Positions 30,404 through 38,979 of a DNA stretch of 64,000 nt are shown here, one piece after another. Position numbers and translations under genes: made by a program. The notes under the pieces were generated by a model. That model was given only the letters and a program-made list of their open reading frames with translations. It was not told the DNA's origin and searched no databases. Source of the stretch: Flavobacterium sp. LC2016-23 (lineage in GTDB: Bacteria > Bacteroidota > Bacteroidia > Flavobacteriales > Flavobacteriaceae); the NCBI RefSeq assembly GCF_009674775.1, contig NZ_WKKE01000006.1:1-64000 (forward strand). The letters run 5' to 3'. The first letter of the stretch is position 1; every line of letters starts with the position of its first letter.

Positions 30404-30424
30404 CAAAAATAAAACCTACCTATT

Positions 30425-31066
30425 TTGAAAGATACTGCCAAACATCAAGGGCTTCGTAATCAATTAGTAAGTACTTTAGAACAAAAAGGAATTACTGACA
30501 GAGCCGTTCTGGATGCGATAAAAAAAATCCCGAGACACCTTTTTCTTAACTCCAGTTTTGAAGATTATGCTTATCAGGATAAGGCATTTCCTATCGGAGC
30601 AGGGCAAACTATTTCACAGCCTTATACGGTAGCTTTTCAGTCCCAGTTATTAGAAGTTAAGAAAGACCATAAAGTTCTTGAAATTGGTACCGGTTCAGGG
30701 TATCAGACGGCAGTTTTGTTTATGCTGGGAGCCAAGGTTTACAGTGTTGAAAGACAAAACGAATTGTTTAAGGCCACTTCAAATTTATTTCCAAAATTAA
30801 ATATTCGTCCCAAACACCTTTCTTTTGGAGATGGTTACAAAGGATTACCGAATCACGCGCCTTTTGACAGTATTATTGTTACAGCAGGAGCTCCGTTTAT
30901 TCCACAGCCTCTTATGGCACAGTTGAAAATAGGAGGAAGGCTGGTGATTCCGTTAGGGGAAGACGTTCAGATCATGACTTTGCTAATACGTAAAAATGAA
31001 ACGCAATTTGAAAAACATGAGTTTGGAGAATTCCGATTTGTTCCTTTATTAGAAGATAAAAATTAG
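30425..31066 (+). CDS. pcm: Protein-L-isoaspartate O-methyltransferase
   Basis: 213 residues. Family motifs: FPIGAGQTISQPYTVAFQ near residue 60, the SAM-binding VLEIGTGSGYQTAVL, and APFDSIIVTAGAPFIPQPL. It methylates damaged isoaspartyl residues so that they can revert to aspartate. The first usable codon is TTG at 30425; no ATG or GTG precedes it in frame after the promoter at 30396-30403, and the next ATG would cut the catalytic domain. The gene ends at a strong hairpin shared with the convergent Fic gene. Confidence 0.95.
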   Translation: MKDTAKHQGLRNQLVSTLEQKGITDRAVLDAIKKIPRHLFLNSSFEDYAYQDKAFPIGAGQTISQPYTVAFQSQLLEVKKDHKVLEIGTGSGYQTAVLFMLGAKVYSVERQNELFKATSNLFPKLNIRPKHLSFGDGYKGLPNHAPFDSIIVTAGAPFIPQPLMAQLKIGGRLVIPLGEDVQIMTLLIRKNETQFEKHEFGEFRFVPLLEDKN

Positions 31067-31079
31067 ATCGTATAAGCAC

Positions 31080-31122
31080 AAAATTTCACTAAATTACATT
31101 CGAAGTAAGTTAGTGAAATTTT
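31080..31122. terminator. Bidirectional terminator between pcm and the Fic gene
   Basis: AAAATTTCACTAA and TTAGTGAAATTTT form a perfect 13-bp stem with a 17-base loop, then a T-rich tract. It lies in the 59-base gap between two convergent genes. Confidence 0.75.
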
Positions 31123-31125
31123 GTT

Positions 31126-32175
31126 TTATTGGGCAATAATGCTAATGTATCGTTCTAAATTCTCTTTTTCTACCTGAGCAATAAAAAGTAAAAAATCTTC
31201 TTTATTATTTTTGGTTTGTGCGTTTTCCAAACTTTGATAATATTGCATTCGGCTATCATAATCACCTTTTATGTTGGCAATAATATACCCTTTTTGCAAT
31301 AAAATTAAATTCATAACCAGACGCGAAGTTCGCCCATTTCCATCTATGAAAGGATGAATAGTAACAAGACGTTCATGCATTTCAGCAGCTAAAATAACAG
31401 GATGCAATTTGTTCTTATTGATTTCGTACCAAATAAAATAATCTTCCATTGCTTTGCTAACCATATAGGGCTGTGGCGGCATTTGAGAACTTCCTTTTAT
31501 CATAACCTGAACCTTTCTGTAGCGACCTGCATCTTCCGGGATGATACTGCGAAGAATTAAATTATGAATGGACAAAAGATCACGTTCGTTTAAGGAAATA
31601 TTTTTCTGCATCAAATCTTTAATAAACCCAATGGCTTCGTTATGATTAATCGCTTCCAGATGTTCCCGCATGCTTTTGCCGGAAATAGTTAAACCTTCGT
31701 TGATAACCATATCGGTTTCACGCAAAGTCATTGTGTTTCCTTCTATTCGATTGCTTTCAAAGGTATATTCTAATTCAAGAGCCTGAGTAATTCTATAACT
31801 GTCAAATTGGAGATACGTATCTAATTTTGCTTTTAAAAGATCAATCTCTTTTAAAAGATTTTCCAGAGTGGCAGATATTTTTAATTTTGAAACCGTTTTA
31901 TTGTATTTAATTTCCTGCTCGGCTACCATTAAAGCTTTTAAGGCAAATTCATCATCGCCAATTTCATAAAGAATCTTTTCTTTCAGCCAGGCAATCATCA
32001 AAGTTTCATAATCAATTTCTAAAAGTAGAGCGAGTTTAGAAATCTGATCTTTTGTTGGTTTTCTTGCCCCTGATTCAAATTTACTTATTAAAGCCTGGTC
32101 AATGCCCAGAATCTGCGCCACTTCACGAGTTTTTAAGCCTTTTTGCTCTCTTGCATTTTTAAGAAGTGTCTTCAT
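31126..32175 (-). CDS. Fic family protein with N-terminal HTH_XRE domain
   Basis: 349 residues. An Xre-type helix-turn-helix (about 1-60, LKTREVAQILGIDQALISKFESG) precedes a Fic domain. The catalytic motif HPFIDGNGRTSR spans residues 274-285, with His274 the expected general base. An inhibitory S/TxxxEG motif, Ser141-Asn-Arg-Ile-Glu145-Gly146, lies N-terminal to the Fic core, as in class II Fic proteins. All key residues are present, so it should transfer AMP (or another nucleotide) to a target protein and be self-inhibited. The HTH may control its own transcription. No separate antitoxin gene is visible. Confidence 0.93.
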   Translation of the reverse strand: MKTLLKNAREQKGLKTREVAQILGIDQALISKFESGARKPTKDQISKLALLLEIDYETLMIAWLKEKILYEIGDDEFALKALMVAEQEIKYNKTVSKLKISATLENLLKEIDLLKAKLDTYLQFDSYRITQALELEYTFESNRIEGNTMTLRETDMVINEGLTISGKSMREHLEAINHNEAIGFIKDLMQKNISLNERDLLSIHNLILRSIIPEDAGRYRKVQVMIKGSSQMPPQPYMVSKAMEDYFIWYEINKNKLHPVILAAEMHERLVTIHPFIDGNGRTSRLVMNLILLQKGYIIANIKGDYDSRMQYYQSLENAQTKNNKEDFLLFIAQVEKENLERYISIIAQ

Positions 32176-32403
32176 TTTTAATTATGCTTTAAATCGTCTT
32201 GACAAAATTAGTCATTTTTTTAGATGAAAAAAAAAGTAACATCATAAAAGAAATTACTTTTTTTAAAATTGATTATTTTGATTGAAAGGAAACTTCTTTT
32301 CTCATTTCTCTAACAAAATGCTGTATAGTAGTATCTGGGAGTTTAGCCTGGATGTACGTTTAATTAAGAATGCTAGCAATAAAAAGTTGTTTGTAAAAAA
32401 AAA

Positions 32404-32859
32404 TTAGTTATAAGCTTTTTTAATTCGGTCCAGATCACGTTTGGTATCCTGTTCTTTAAGGGATTCGCGCTTGTCGTAGTTTTTCTTTCCTTTGCAAAGG
32501 CCGATTTGCAGTTTTGCCAGCCCTTTTTCATTGGTAAATAATTTTAAAGGAACAATCGTCAATCCTTTTGCCTGAACATTTTTATGAAGTGTTTTTAATT
32601 CTTTTTTGTTCAAAAGCAATTTTCTCTCGCTTCTGGATTTATGGTTGAACTGATTTCCAAACGTATATTCCTCAATGTAGGTATTAATGGCGAAAAGCTC
32701 GATACCGCTAAATTCACAAAAACTTTCGGTAATATTTGCTTTTCCCAGACGGATAGATTTGATTTCGGTTCCGGATAAAACAATTCCGGCAGTATAGGTG
32801 TCGATTATTTCGTAATCGAAACGCGCTCTTTTATTAAGGATATTGACTGATTTTAGCAT
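32404..32859 (-). CDS. smpB: SsrA-binding protein SmpB
   Basis: 151 residues. Conserved start [27 protein letters not shown], then LLLNKKEL and a basic tail. SmpB carries tmRNA to stalled ribosomes. The tmRNA gene itself is not in this window. The tail [18 protein letters not shown] is standard. A TACCTTTG box ends five bases before its ATG, so the mRNA may have no leader. A 228-bp gap to the Fic gene's start holds only A/T-rich DNA with no feature I can support. Confidence 0.97.
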   Translation of the reverse strand: MLKSVNILNKRARFDYEIIDTYTAGIVLSGTEIKSIRLGKANITESFCEFSGIELFAINTYIEEYTFGNQFNHKSRSERKLLLNKKELKTLHKNVQAKGLTIVPLKLFTNEKGLAKLQIGLCKGKKNYDKRESLKEQDTKRDLDRIKKAYN

Positions 32860-32864
32860 AGATG

Positions 32865-32872
32865 CAAAGGTA
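32865..32872 (-). promoter_or_regulatory. -7 box directly before smpB
   Basis: Read on the minus strand, TACCTTTG matches TAnnTTTG and is followed by CATCT and then the ATG. The five-base spacing would put the transcription start at or next to the start codon. Confidence 0.5.
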
Positions 32873-32997
32873 AAATAAAAATGAAAAACTTTGAGGAAAT
32901 TAAAGATAATAATATTTTTTTTAATCTATGACTTTAATCAGTTTAAGGGAAAAATCTTACGATTAAGTTTGTTCTGTAATTTAAAATAAACTTTATC

Positions 32998-33636
32998 ATG
33001 AAAAAAATTGTAGCACTGATTAGTATCGCATTAATTAGTTTAACAGCAAAAGCACAGGAAGTAAATCAGGGATTAAAAGGAGCGTGGTTTGCCACATCAC
33101 AGTTTGGGTACCAGCAAACTAAAACAGCAGATGTAAAAAATACAAGTTTATCGGTATTGCCAATTGTAGGAACGTTTGTTACGCCTTCTGTTGCTATAGG
33201 AGCCGGTTTTGGTTATATGAACATAAAATCGGATTCTGACAAAGGAACTGCCGCAAAAACGGATTTAATCGTAATCGAACCATTGGCAAGAAAATACTGG
33301 AATGTTGCAGGTTCACTGTATTTCTTCGGTCAGCTGGCAGCACCGGTTATCACAGGAAAAGAAAAGCAAAGTGACTTAAAGGTTACACAGTATGGGGTAT
33401 CATTATCCGGAGGATTCGACTATTTTGTGACTAAAAACTTCTCTGTAGAATTCTCTTATGACCTGGCTAATTTCACTTCAACAACACTGGATCCGAAAAC
33501 TGGCGAGAAAACAACAGTAACTAATTTTGGATTGGCGCACGTTGCCAGTGTTGATCCGTTTTATAATAGCGCTTTGGGAGGAAGCAGTCCTAACCTGACT
33601 TCACCACTTTCTTTTGGATTTAAATTTATATTCTAA
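32998..33636 (+). CDS. Outer-membrane beta-barrel protein (OmpW/porin-like)
   Basis: 212 residues. Signal peptide (about 1-19, ending TAKAQ), then alternating strands with GAGFGYMNIKSD, YFFGQLAAPVI, YGVSLSGGFDYFVTKNFSVEFSYDL written over about 130-155, and a final FGFKFIF ending in Phe, a typical barrel signal. It is likely a small 8-stranded outer-membrane barrel; its cargo or role is unknown. The gene stands alone between smpB and a terminator. Confidence 0.8.
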   Translation: MKKIVALISIALISLTAKAQEVNQGLKGAWFATSQFGYQQTKTADVKNTSLSVLPIVGTFVTPSVAIGAGFGYMNIKSDSDKGTAAKTDLIVIEPLARKYWNVAGSLYFFGQLAAPVITGKEKQSDLKVTQYGVSLSGGFDYFVTKNFSVEFSYDLANFTSTTLDPKTGEKTTVTNFGLAHVASVDPFYNSALGGSSPNLTSPLSFGFKFIF

Positions 33637-33683
33637 GGGTAATTGATGATATTGGATTCAATTTGCTAATTTTGCAAAAAAAG

Positions 33684-33715
33684 AAAGACCGTACCTTTTT
33701 AGAGTACGGTCTTTT
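33684..33715 (+). terminator. Terminator after the outer-membrane barrel gene
   Basis: AAAGACCGTAC and GTACGGTCTTT form a perfect 11-bp stem with a 9-base loop, followed by T residues. Confidence 0.88.
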
Positions 33716-33737
33716 TGATAGTATTTAAAAATATAAG

Positions 33738-33965
33738 ATGGAAAATCAATCTAAAGATCCTTTGCACGGAATTACGCTAAAAACTATAGTCGAAAAATTA
33801 GCAGACCATTATGGTTTTGATACTTTGGCAGAATTGATTCCTGTAAAATGTTTCACTTCAAATCCGAGTGTAAAATCAAGTCTTACTTTTTTAAGAAAAA
33901 CAGATTGGGCACGAAAAAAGGTCGAAGATTTATACGTAAAATCAATCCCTAAGTTTAGGAATTAA
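33738..33965 (+). CDS. VF530 family small DNA-binding protein
   Basis: 75 residues. The segments DPLHGITLKTIVEKL, HYGFDTLAELIPVKCF and SSLTFLRKTDWARKKVE define the VF530 (DUF2132) family, which has a fold related to DNA-binding proteins. Function unknown. Its stop overlaps the convergent gene's stop by four bases (shared TTAA). Confidence 0.88.
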   Translation: MENQSKDPLHGITLKTIVEKLADHYGFDTLAELIPVKCFTSNPSVKSSLTFLRKTDWARKKVEDLYVKSIPKFRN

Positions 33966-34519
33966 TTTAGTTTATACGAAAGCATCACGCCTCCGCGATA
34001 AGGAAGCCATTCTCCGCTTTTGTTCCAGTTTTTGGCTTTTTCATATCTGCCCGGAGTTCCGTCATTATAATACCCGTGATAAAAACCCTGATGCCAGCCA
34101 CCTCCGGCAAAAATATCGAGTAGGAATTTGTCATTTAATTTGATGTTATATCCGACGGTAGCTCCAACTCTGTATCCAAAACCGTGTTCATATTTATTGG
34201 TTTCCCAGTAGTTCCATTTTTGAATTTCGTAGATGTCCGGTCCCATATGGAGTCCAACGTAAAAGCCATTGTATTTTTCTTTAAAATGATAACGAATTTC
34301 AGGAGTAAGGGTGTAAAATTTCATTGGACTGTGCCCGTTAAAGGACTCCCAAAAAGAAGCCATAACGTCAACACTAAAGGTAGTTTTTTCTCCAATACTA
34401 GTTTCAATACCTATATTTGGCACCAGAATCGCGGCCGTAGCGGTATTAAATTTAAGATACGTCTGACTTTGTGAATGAGCAGATAAGAAAATAACAAACA
34501 GAATTAAGACTTTTTTCAT
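33962..34519 (-). CDS. DUF3575-like outer-membrane protein
   Basis: 185 residues from the ATG at 34519 (an upstream in-frame ATG at 34534 adds MKNHF and is less likely). Signal peptide MKKVLILFVIFLSAHSQSQ, then barrel strands: TAAILVPNIGIETSI, FYTLTPEIRYHF, GFYVGLHMGPDIYEI and GYRVGATVGYNIKL. This pattern matches the DUF3575 family of Bacteroidota outer-membrane proteins. Role unknown. Confidence 0.75.
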   Translation of the reverse strand: MKKVLILFVIFLSAHSQSQTYLKFNTATAAILVPNIGIETSIGEKTTFSVDVMASFWESFNGHSPMKFYTLTPEIRYHFKEKYNGFYVGLHMGPDIYEIQKWNYWETNKYEHGFGYRVGATVGYNIKLNDKFLLDIFAGGGWHQGFYHGYYNDGTPGRYEKAKNWNKSGEWLPYRGGVMLSYKLN

Positions 34520-34652
34520 AAAGTGGTTTTTCATGGATAAAATAAGCTTTAATTACTTATTTTGCGTGCAAATATAACGCAATACCACAGCAGACTGTTG
34601 TGTAAAAAATAATTTTAACAAGATTTATTTTTTCTGATATTTTTTTTAAAAG

Positions 34653-35201
34653 TTATTTATCTAATAATGAATAAATTACTTTATCCAGAAATACACCTTC
34701 ATAAAATTCTGCTTCTTTTAAATGTGCTTCTTTAACAAAACCACATTTTTGCAGTACTTTTTCTGAGGCAAAATTCTCAGGATCAATAACAGCTTCAATG
34801 GAATGCAGTTTCAAATCATCAAAACCATATCGGATTAATTTGTTTACAGCCTCCGGGATAATTCCCTTTCCATGAAATTCAGGTAATAACATATAGCCGA
34901 TTTCAGCACGGTAATTTTCCGGCTGCATTCTGTAATACCCAATTATCCCAAGTAATTTTGGATTGTCTTTTAATGTAATTCCCCAGTTTATCCCGACGTT
35001 TGTCACGATTTTATCATCAATCATGGCAATATGTCCCAGCGCGTCTTCTGTAGTTTTTACCAGAGGTCTCGGAATATATTTCATTGTTTCCGGATTGGAA
35101 CGTAATTCGAAAATTTCGTTCACATCACTATTGGTAATTCTTTTTAAAAGTAAACGTTCTGTTTCTATTACGGGGAATGGTGTAAAATTAAATTCTAACA
35201 T
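34653..35201 (-). CDS. GNAT N-acetyltransferase, RimJ/RimL type
   Basis: 182 residues. Starts with ETERLLLKRITNSDVNEIFELRSN, the standard opening of the RimJ/RimL/Acetyltransf_3 group; IIGYYRMQPENYRAEIGYMLLPEFHGKGI contains the acetyl-CoA loop; EAVIDPENFASEKVLQKCGF ends the fold. It probably acetylates a protein N-terminus or a small amine. It begins 10 bases after the aldose epimerase gene and may be co-transcribed with it. Confidence 0.88.
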   Translation of the reverse strand: MLEFNFTPFPVIETERLLLKRITNSDVNEIFELRSNPETMKYIPRPLVKTTEDALGHIAMIDDKIVTNVGINWGITLKDNPKLLGIIGYYRMQPENYRAEIGYMLLPEFHGKGIIPEAVNKLIRYGFDDLKLHSIEAVIDPENFASEKVLQKCGFVKEAHLKEAEFYEGVFLDKVIYSLLDK

Positions 35202-35210
35202 GTTTTTGTA

Positions 35211-36062
35211 TTAAAATATTTGAATACTGAACTTCGAATGGAATGTTTGATTTGCTTCTAAAACAACAATTCCTTCTTTCTGGAAAAGATCACCGGAGTT
35301 TTCGGCTGTATCCGAATAACCAAACCAGGGTTCAATACAGACAAAAGGAGCCTGTTCTTTGGTCCAGATTCCTAAACTCGGAAAATCTTCAAAATTAACC
35401 TTTACGTAAGGCTTGTTATCTTCAAGAATGGTCATGGAATTAGATTCCAGTGTTTTGAAAATCAAAGCATCATTTTCGAATAACTTATATTTTAACGGGA
35501 CTATATGAGTTGTAGTTTCAAGTACTTTTGTTTTATCTGATATTAAATCATTTTCAAGCAGATTATACTTTAAAACTTCTTCTTTTTCAAACTGAAGCGA
35601 ATATTTTTCAAAAGCATTCGGTAAAGCAATGGCAGGGTGGGCACCTATGGAAAATGGAATTTTGGTATTTCCTTTATTAATCACTTTATAGCCAATAATC
35701 AGCTCTTTTTCTTCCAAAGTATACAGCAATTGTAATTCAAACTCAAATGGATATTTTTGAAGCGTTTCATTGTTGGATTGTAACGAAAAAACAGCAGTGT
35801 TCTGTGTCTGATCAATTAATTCAAATTCCATATCACGAGCAAAACCATGTCTTGGCAGCTGATATTCTTTGTTATTTACGGTGTAGGTATTGTTTTTTAA
35901 AGTTCCTACGATAGGAAAAAGTACTGGAGAGTGTTTTCCCCAGAAAGCCGGATTACCTTCCCAGATATATTCTTTATTTTGATGGTCTTTTATTGAAAAT
36001 AATTCAGCTCCGGCATGTTTTATTGAAGCTTTTAAACTTGAATTTGAGATTGTTGTATTCAA
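35211..36062 (-). CDS. Aldose 1-epimerase family protein
   Basis: 283 residues. Galactose-mutarotase fold: YIWEGNPAFWGKHSPVLFPIVG, LPRHGFARDMEF (catalytic-site His), IPFSIGAHPAIALP (second His) and CIEPWFGYSD near the C-terminus (catalytic Glu). It likely interconverts anomers of an aldose or hexose phosphate. No signal peptide, so cytoplasmic. Belongs to the LacX/YeaD-like branch. Starts 186 bases divergently from the M1 peptidase gene. Confidence 0.88.
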   Translation of the reverse strand: MNTTISNSSLKASIKHAGAELFSIKDHQNKEYIWEGNPAFWGKHSPVLFPIVGTLKNNTYTVNNKEYQLPRHGFARDMEFELIDQTQNTAVFSLQSNNETLQKYPFEFELQLLYTLEEKELIIGYKVINKGNTKIPFSIGAHPAIALPNAFEKYSLQFEKEEVLKYNLLENDLISDKTKVLETTTHIVPLKYKLFENDALIFKTLESNSMTILEDNKPYVKVNFEDFPSLGIWTKEQAPFVCIEPWFGYSDTAENSGDLFQKEGIVVLEANQTFHSKFSIQIF

Positions 36063-36248
36063 AATCTTAAAATTGAAATAAGTTACTTTTAATTAATTGT
36101 AAATATATTTTATAAATTTTAGTTTTTTGGACAAATGGCTGAAATTATTTTTTTTAATAAATTTTTGCTAAAATTAAATATAAGCTTTAAGTTTTCTCTG
36201 TAAATAGCTTTTTTTTTCATTAATTTGCTACATAAACAGCTAAAAAAT

Positions 36249-38519
36249 ATGAAAAAGCATTCCTCAAAAGCCTTATTGACCATGGCTTTATTTGTTGGGA
36301 TTTCTTCTGTTTGGGCGCAACAAACGCCAGCTACAACAGCAGCAAATCCAGTTAATAACTACAACTACCATGATGCATTCGCACCGCATTTTTATACTAA
36401 AAATGGTACACCAACCCGTTCTGCAAGTGGTCAGCCGGGAGTTGAATACTGGCAGAACAGAGCAGATTATCAATTAACAGTAAAACTAAACGGCACTACA
36501 AATGAACTTGTCGGTACCGATGAGATTACATATACGAATAACAGTCCTGATAAATTGTCATTTGTATGGTTGAATTTAGATCAGAATTTATTCAAGGAAG
36601 ATTCAAGAGGAAATGCGGTTGTACCTTTAACAGGAAGCCGTAACGGTGCTCAGGGTCAGGTTTTCGATGGTGGAAATAAAATTAAATCAGTAAAAGTAAT
36701 TTCCACAGGAAAAGATAAAACGGAGACTGTTGCAAAATACATAGTGACAGATACCAGAATGCAAATTTTCCTTCCGAAAGAACTGGCTTCAAAGGGAGGA
36801 GCTGTAAAAATTAAAATCGAATATTCATTCATTGCTCCTTTTGAAGGATCAGACAGAATGGGGGTTTTAGAAACTAAAAACGGTAAAATTTTTACAATTG
36901 CTCAGTGGTATCCGCGTATGTGTGTTTATGATGACGTGAGAGGCTGGAATACCGCACCTTATTTGGGAGCTTCTGAGTTTTATCTGGAGTACGGCGATTT
37001 TGATGTGAAAATTACAGCACCTGCCAATCATTATGTAGTAGCATCGGGAGCATTGTTAAATGGTGCTGAAGTACTTTCTGCAGCGCAATTGAAACGTTAC
37101 AAAGAGGCAGAACAAAGTGATAAAACGGTTATGATTCGTTCTGCTGATGAAGTAGCTGCAACAGCAAATACAAATGCAACGGCCGAAAAAACATGGCATT
37201 ATCAAATTAAAAATGCACGTGATTTCTCCTGGGCATCTTCGCCGGCTTTTATTCTGGACGGAGCAAAAATAAACTTGCCAAGTGGTAAAAAATCATTAGC
37301 GCTATCTGCTTATCCGGTAGAAAGTGCTGGTAATGATGCTTACGGACGTTCGACGGAATATGTAAAATCATCGATTGAACATTATTCTAAAAGATGGTTT
37401 GAATATCCTTATCCTGCCGCTACAAACGTAGCAGGAAATGAGGGTGGAATGGAATATCCGGGAATTGTTTTCTGTGGATGGAAATCTAAAGGGGATGACT
37501 TATGGGGAGTTACAGATCACGAATTCGGACATATCTGGTTTCCTATGATCGTAGGATCAAATGAGCGTTTGTTTGCCTGGATGGATGAAGGATTTAATAC
37601 GTTTATCAACTCAGTAAGTTCTGTTGATTTTAACAACGGAGAATACAAGCAGAAAGCTTCCGATTTACATCAGGATGCAGAAAGCTTAACAAGCCCGACA
37701 CTGGAAACAATTATGAGTTCTCCGGATAATATGAAAGAAGCTAATATTGGTACTTTGTGTTATTTCAAACCAAGTGCCGGTTTAACGATTTTAAGAGAAC
37801 AAGTGCTTGGAGAAGAACGTTTTGATAAAGCATTGCGTACTTATGTAGAGCGTTGGGCTTTTAAACACCCGACTCCTGATGATTTTTTCAGAACAATAGA
37901 AAATGTTGCAGGTGAAGATTTAAGCTGGTTCTGGAGAAGCTGGTTCGTAAACAACTGGCGTTTTGATCAGGGCATCAATTCTGTTAAATATGTAAAAAAT
38001 GATCCTGCAAAGGGAGCTATAATTACCGTGGAAAATTTTGATAAAATGCCAATGCCAATTGTTTTGGATGTAAAAACAAAAAGCGGAAAAGTAACCAGAG
38101 TTAAGTTACCGGTAGAAATCTGGCAGCGCAATAATGACTGGTCTTTCAAGCATAATTCTACCGAAGAAATTGAAAGTATAATTTTAGATCCTGATCATGC
38201 TTTTCCGGATTATAACGAAAGTAACAATGTCTGGACAGCAGGGAAAAGTTTGCTGGAAAAAGATATTATTTTAGACGGATATATCGGAACCTATTCAACA
38301 GCAAAAGCACCTTTGAAAATTGAATTCACAGAGAAAAATAGTGTTCTGAATGTAGAAATCACAAATTTTCCTAAGTTTTCTGTTGATCCGGTTGCAAATG
38401 AGAAAGATACTTTTCAGTCCAACAGAGCTGGTTTGAAATTTAAATTTAACGAAGCTAAAACGGCTTTTGACATGACTGTTTTAGGGAATGGACAAGTAAT
38501 TCCGTTTACTAAGAATTAA
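36249..38519 (+). CDS. M1 family metallopeptidase (exported)
   Basis: 756 residues from the ATG at 36249. Signal peptide ending SVWAQQ. The zinc motif HEFGH is at residues 424-428, with the third ligand in WMDEGFNTF 18-20 residues further. A GGMEYPG segment at 399-405 is the substrate-binding loop (variant of GAMEN). The N-terminal domain has [16 protein letters not shown] and the C-terminal part a [10 protein letters not shown] segment. Likely an aminopeptidase working in the periplasm or outside the cell. Codes for its own terminator downstream. An alternative ATG at 36225 lies outside the signal peptide. Confidence 0.93.
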   Translation: MKKHSSKALLTMALFVGISSVWAQQTPATTAANPVNNYNYHDAFAPHFYTKNGTPTRSASGQPGVEYWQNRADYQLTVKLNGTTNELVGTDEITYTNNSPDKLSFVWLNLDQNLFKEDSRGNAVVPLTGSRNGAQGQVFDGGNKIKSVKVISTGKDKTETVAKYIVTDTRMQIFLPKELASKGGAVKIKIEYSFIAPFEGSDRMGVLETKNGKIFTIAQWYPRMCVYDDVRGWNTAPYLGASEFYLEYGDFDVKITAPANHYVVASGALLNGAEVLSAAQLKRYKEAEQSDKTVMIRSADEVAATANTNATAEKTWHYQIKNARDFSWASSPAFILDGAKINLPSGKKSLALSAYPVESAGNDAYGRSTEYVKSSIEHYSKRWFEYPYPAATNVAGNEGGMEYPGIVFCGWKSKGDDLWGVTDHEFGHIWFPMIVGSNERLFAWMDEGFNTFINSVSSVDFNNGEYKQKASDLHQDAESLTSPTLETIMSSPDNMKEANIGTLCYFKPSAGLTILREQVLGEERFDKALRTYVERWAFKHPTPDDFFRTIENVAGEDLSWFWRSWFVNNWRFDQGINSVKYVKNDPAKGAIITVENFDKMPMPIVLDVKTKSGKVTRVKLPVEIWQRNNDWSFKHNSTEEIESIILDPDHAFPDYNESNNVWTAGKSLLEKDIILDGYIGTYSTAKAPLKIEFTEKNSVLNVEITNFPKFSVDPVANEKDTFQSNRAGLKFKFNEAKTAFDMTVLGNGQVIPFTKN

Positions 38520-38541
38520 AAGATAAAGTTTTTTAAATATT

Positions 38542-38577
38542 AAAAACCCGATAGTATTTGTTACTATCGGGTTTTTT
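38542..38577 (+). terminator. Terminator after the M1 peptidase gene
   Basis: AAAAACCCGATAGTA and TACTATCGGGTTTTT form a perfect 15-bp stem with a five-base loop and a T tail. It separates the peptidase gene from the arginine leader region. Confidence 0.9.
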
Positions 38578-38583
38578 AGTTTT

Positions 38584-38630
38584 CAGTCTCAGTCTCAGTC
38601 TCAGTCTCAGTCTCAGTCTCAGTCTCAGTC
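38584..38630. repeat. CAGTCT hexanucleotide microsatellite
   Basis: Seven full CAGTCT copies plus CAGTC, uninterrupted, directly after the peptidase terminator. Part of the 616-bp stretch 38520-39135, which contains no established gene. Such a run can change length by slippage, but here it lies upstream of the mapped promoter and outside any coding frame. Confidence 0.95.
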
Positions 38631-38694
38631 ACATTCAAAGTCTCAGGTGACTTTCGGTTTGCTTAGCCATTAGTATGTTCCAGACTTTGAAAAA

Positions 38695-38733
38695 ACCTCA
38701 GAACCTTAGCACCTTAGTATCTTAGCGTCTTAC
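38695..38733. repeat. CCTTAG/TCTTAG tandem repeat
   Basis: Imperfect tandem of CTTAG words (CTCAGAACCTTAGCACCTTAG, TATCTTAG, CGTCTTAC). The same vocabulary recurs before proB (44741-44775) and, inverted, before the argE-like gene (47452-47510). Confidence 0.6.
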
Positions 38734-38774
38734 AAAACTAACAATACATTAAAAAAATGTTAGATTTTTATTTT

Positions 38775-38808
38775 TTTGTTTTGTAACTAAAAAAATAGTG
38801 TACTTTTG
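38775..38808 (+). promoter_or_regulatory. Promoter of the arginine/proline cluster leader
   Basis: TACTTTTG at 38801-38808 is an exact TAnnTTTG -7 box. TTTG at 38775-38778 (22-base gap) and TTG at 38781-38783 (17-base gap) are both possible -33 boxes. A transcript would begin near 38814 and run through the structured leader into the GNAT gene at 39136. Confidence 0.6.
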
Positions 38809-38813
38809 CATCG

Positions 38814-38900
38814 ATGAATAAAATAAGTTTACATACAACTTCTTTGTCACGGACAAACTCGCCTGGTACTTCTCCCGAAGTACGGATGCTATCTCTATAG
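38814..38900 (+). CDS. Possible 28-residue leader peptide
   Basis: An ATG lies five bases after the -7 box, opening 28 codons that end at a TAG inside the structured leader. The peptide begins MNKISLHTTSL, is rich in Ser and Thr and contains two Arg codons (both CGG). There is no ribosome-binding site, so it could only be read as a leaderless message. The frame overlaps both hairpins of the leader RNA. Translation would therefore compete with folding, as in attenuation. It may equally be a chance frame. Confidence 0.35.
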   Translation: MNKISLHTTSLSRTNSPGTSPEVRMLSL

Positions 38901-38919
38901 TATTCACCGAGTTTTTCGC
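38843..38919 (+). ncRNA. Structured leader RNA of the arginine/proline cluster (putative riboswitch or attenuator)
   Basis: Three stems close a three-way junction. P1: AAACTCG (38855-38861) with CGAGTTT (38908-38914). P2: GTACTTC, loop TCCC, GAAGTAC (38866-38883), extended by CC/GG. P3: GATGCTAT (38885-38892), loop CTCT, ATAGTATT (38897-38904), with two G-U pairs. P1's 3' strand runs into five T, like a terminator. A competing hairpin, TTTGTC (38843-38848) with GACAAA (38852-38857), uses the first bases of P1. I do not recognise it as a known riboswitch class. Folding was done by eye only. Confidence 0.55.
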
Positions 38920-38962
38920 CGCGTATTTATTTATATTCATTTCCTATTTTGAAATCACATCA

Positions 38963-38979
38963 TTTGTCCATTGGACAAA
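38963..38979 (+). promoter_or_regulatory. TTTGTCCA palindrome, second copy of a leader motif
   Basis: TTTGTCCA, one T, TGGACAAA: a perfect 8-bp inverted repeat. It repeats the words of the TTTGTC/GGACAAAC hairpin at 38843-38858. TTTGTCC here can also pair with GGACAAA at 38851-38857, which would disrupt P1 of the leader RNA. It could be an antiterminator partner or a protein operator. The remainder up to 39135 shows nothing else I can support. Confidence 0.5.

Noticed and set aside
38584..38733. Possible CRISPR array
   Set aside because: The unit is a six-base microsatellite and CTTAG words without spacers of regular length; no cas genes nearby.
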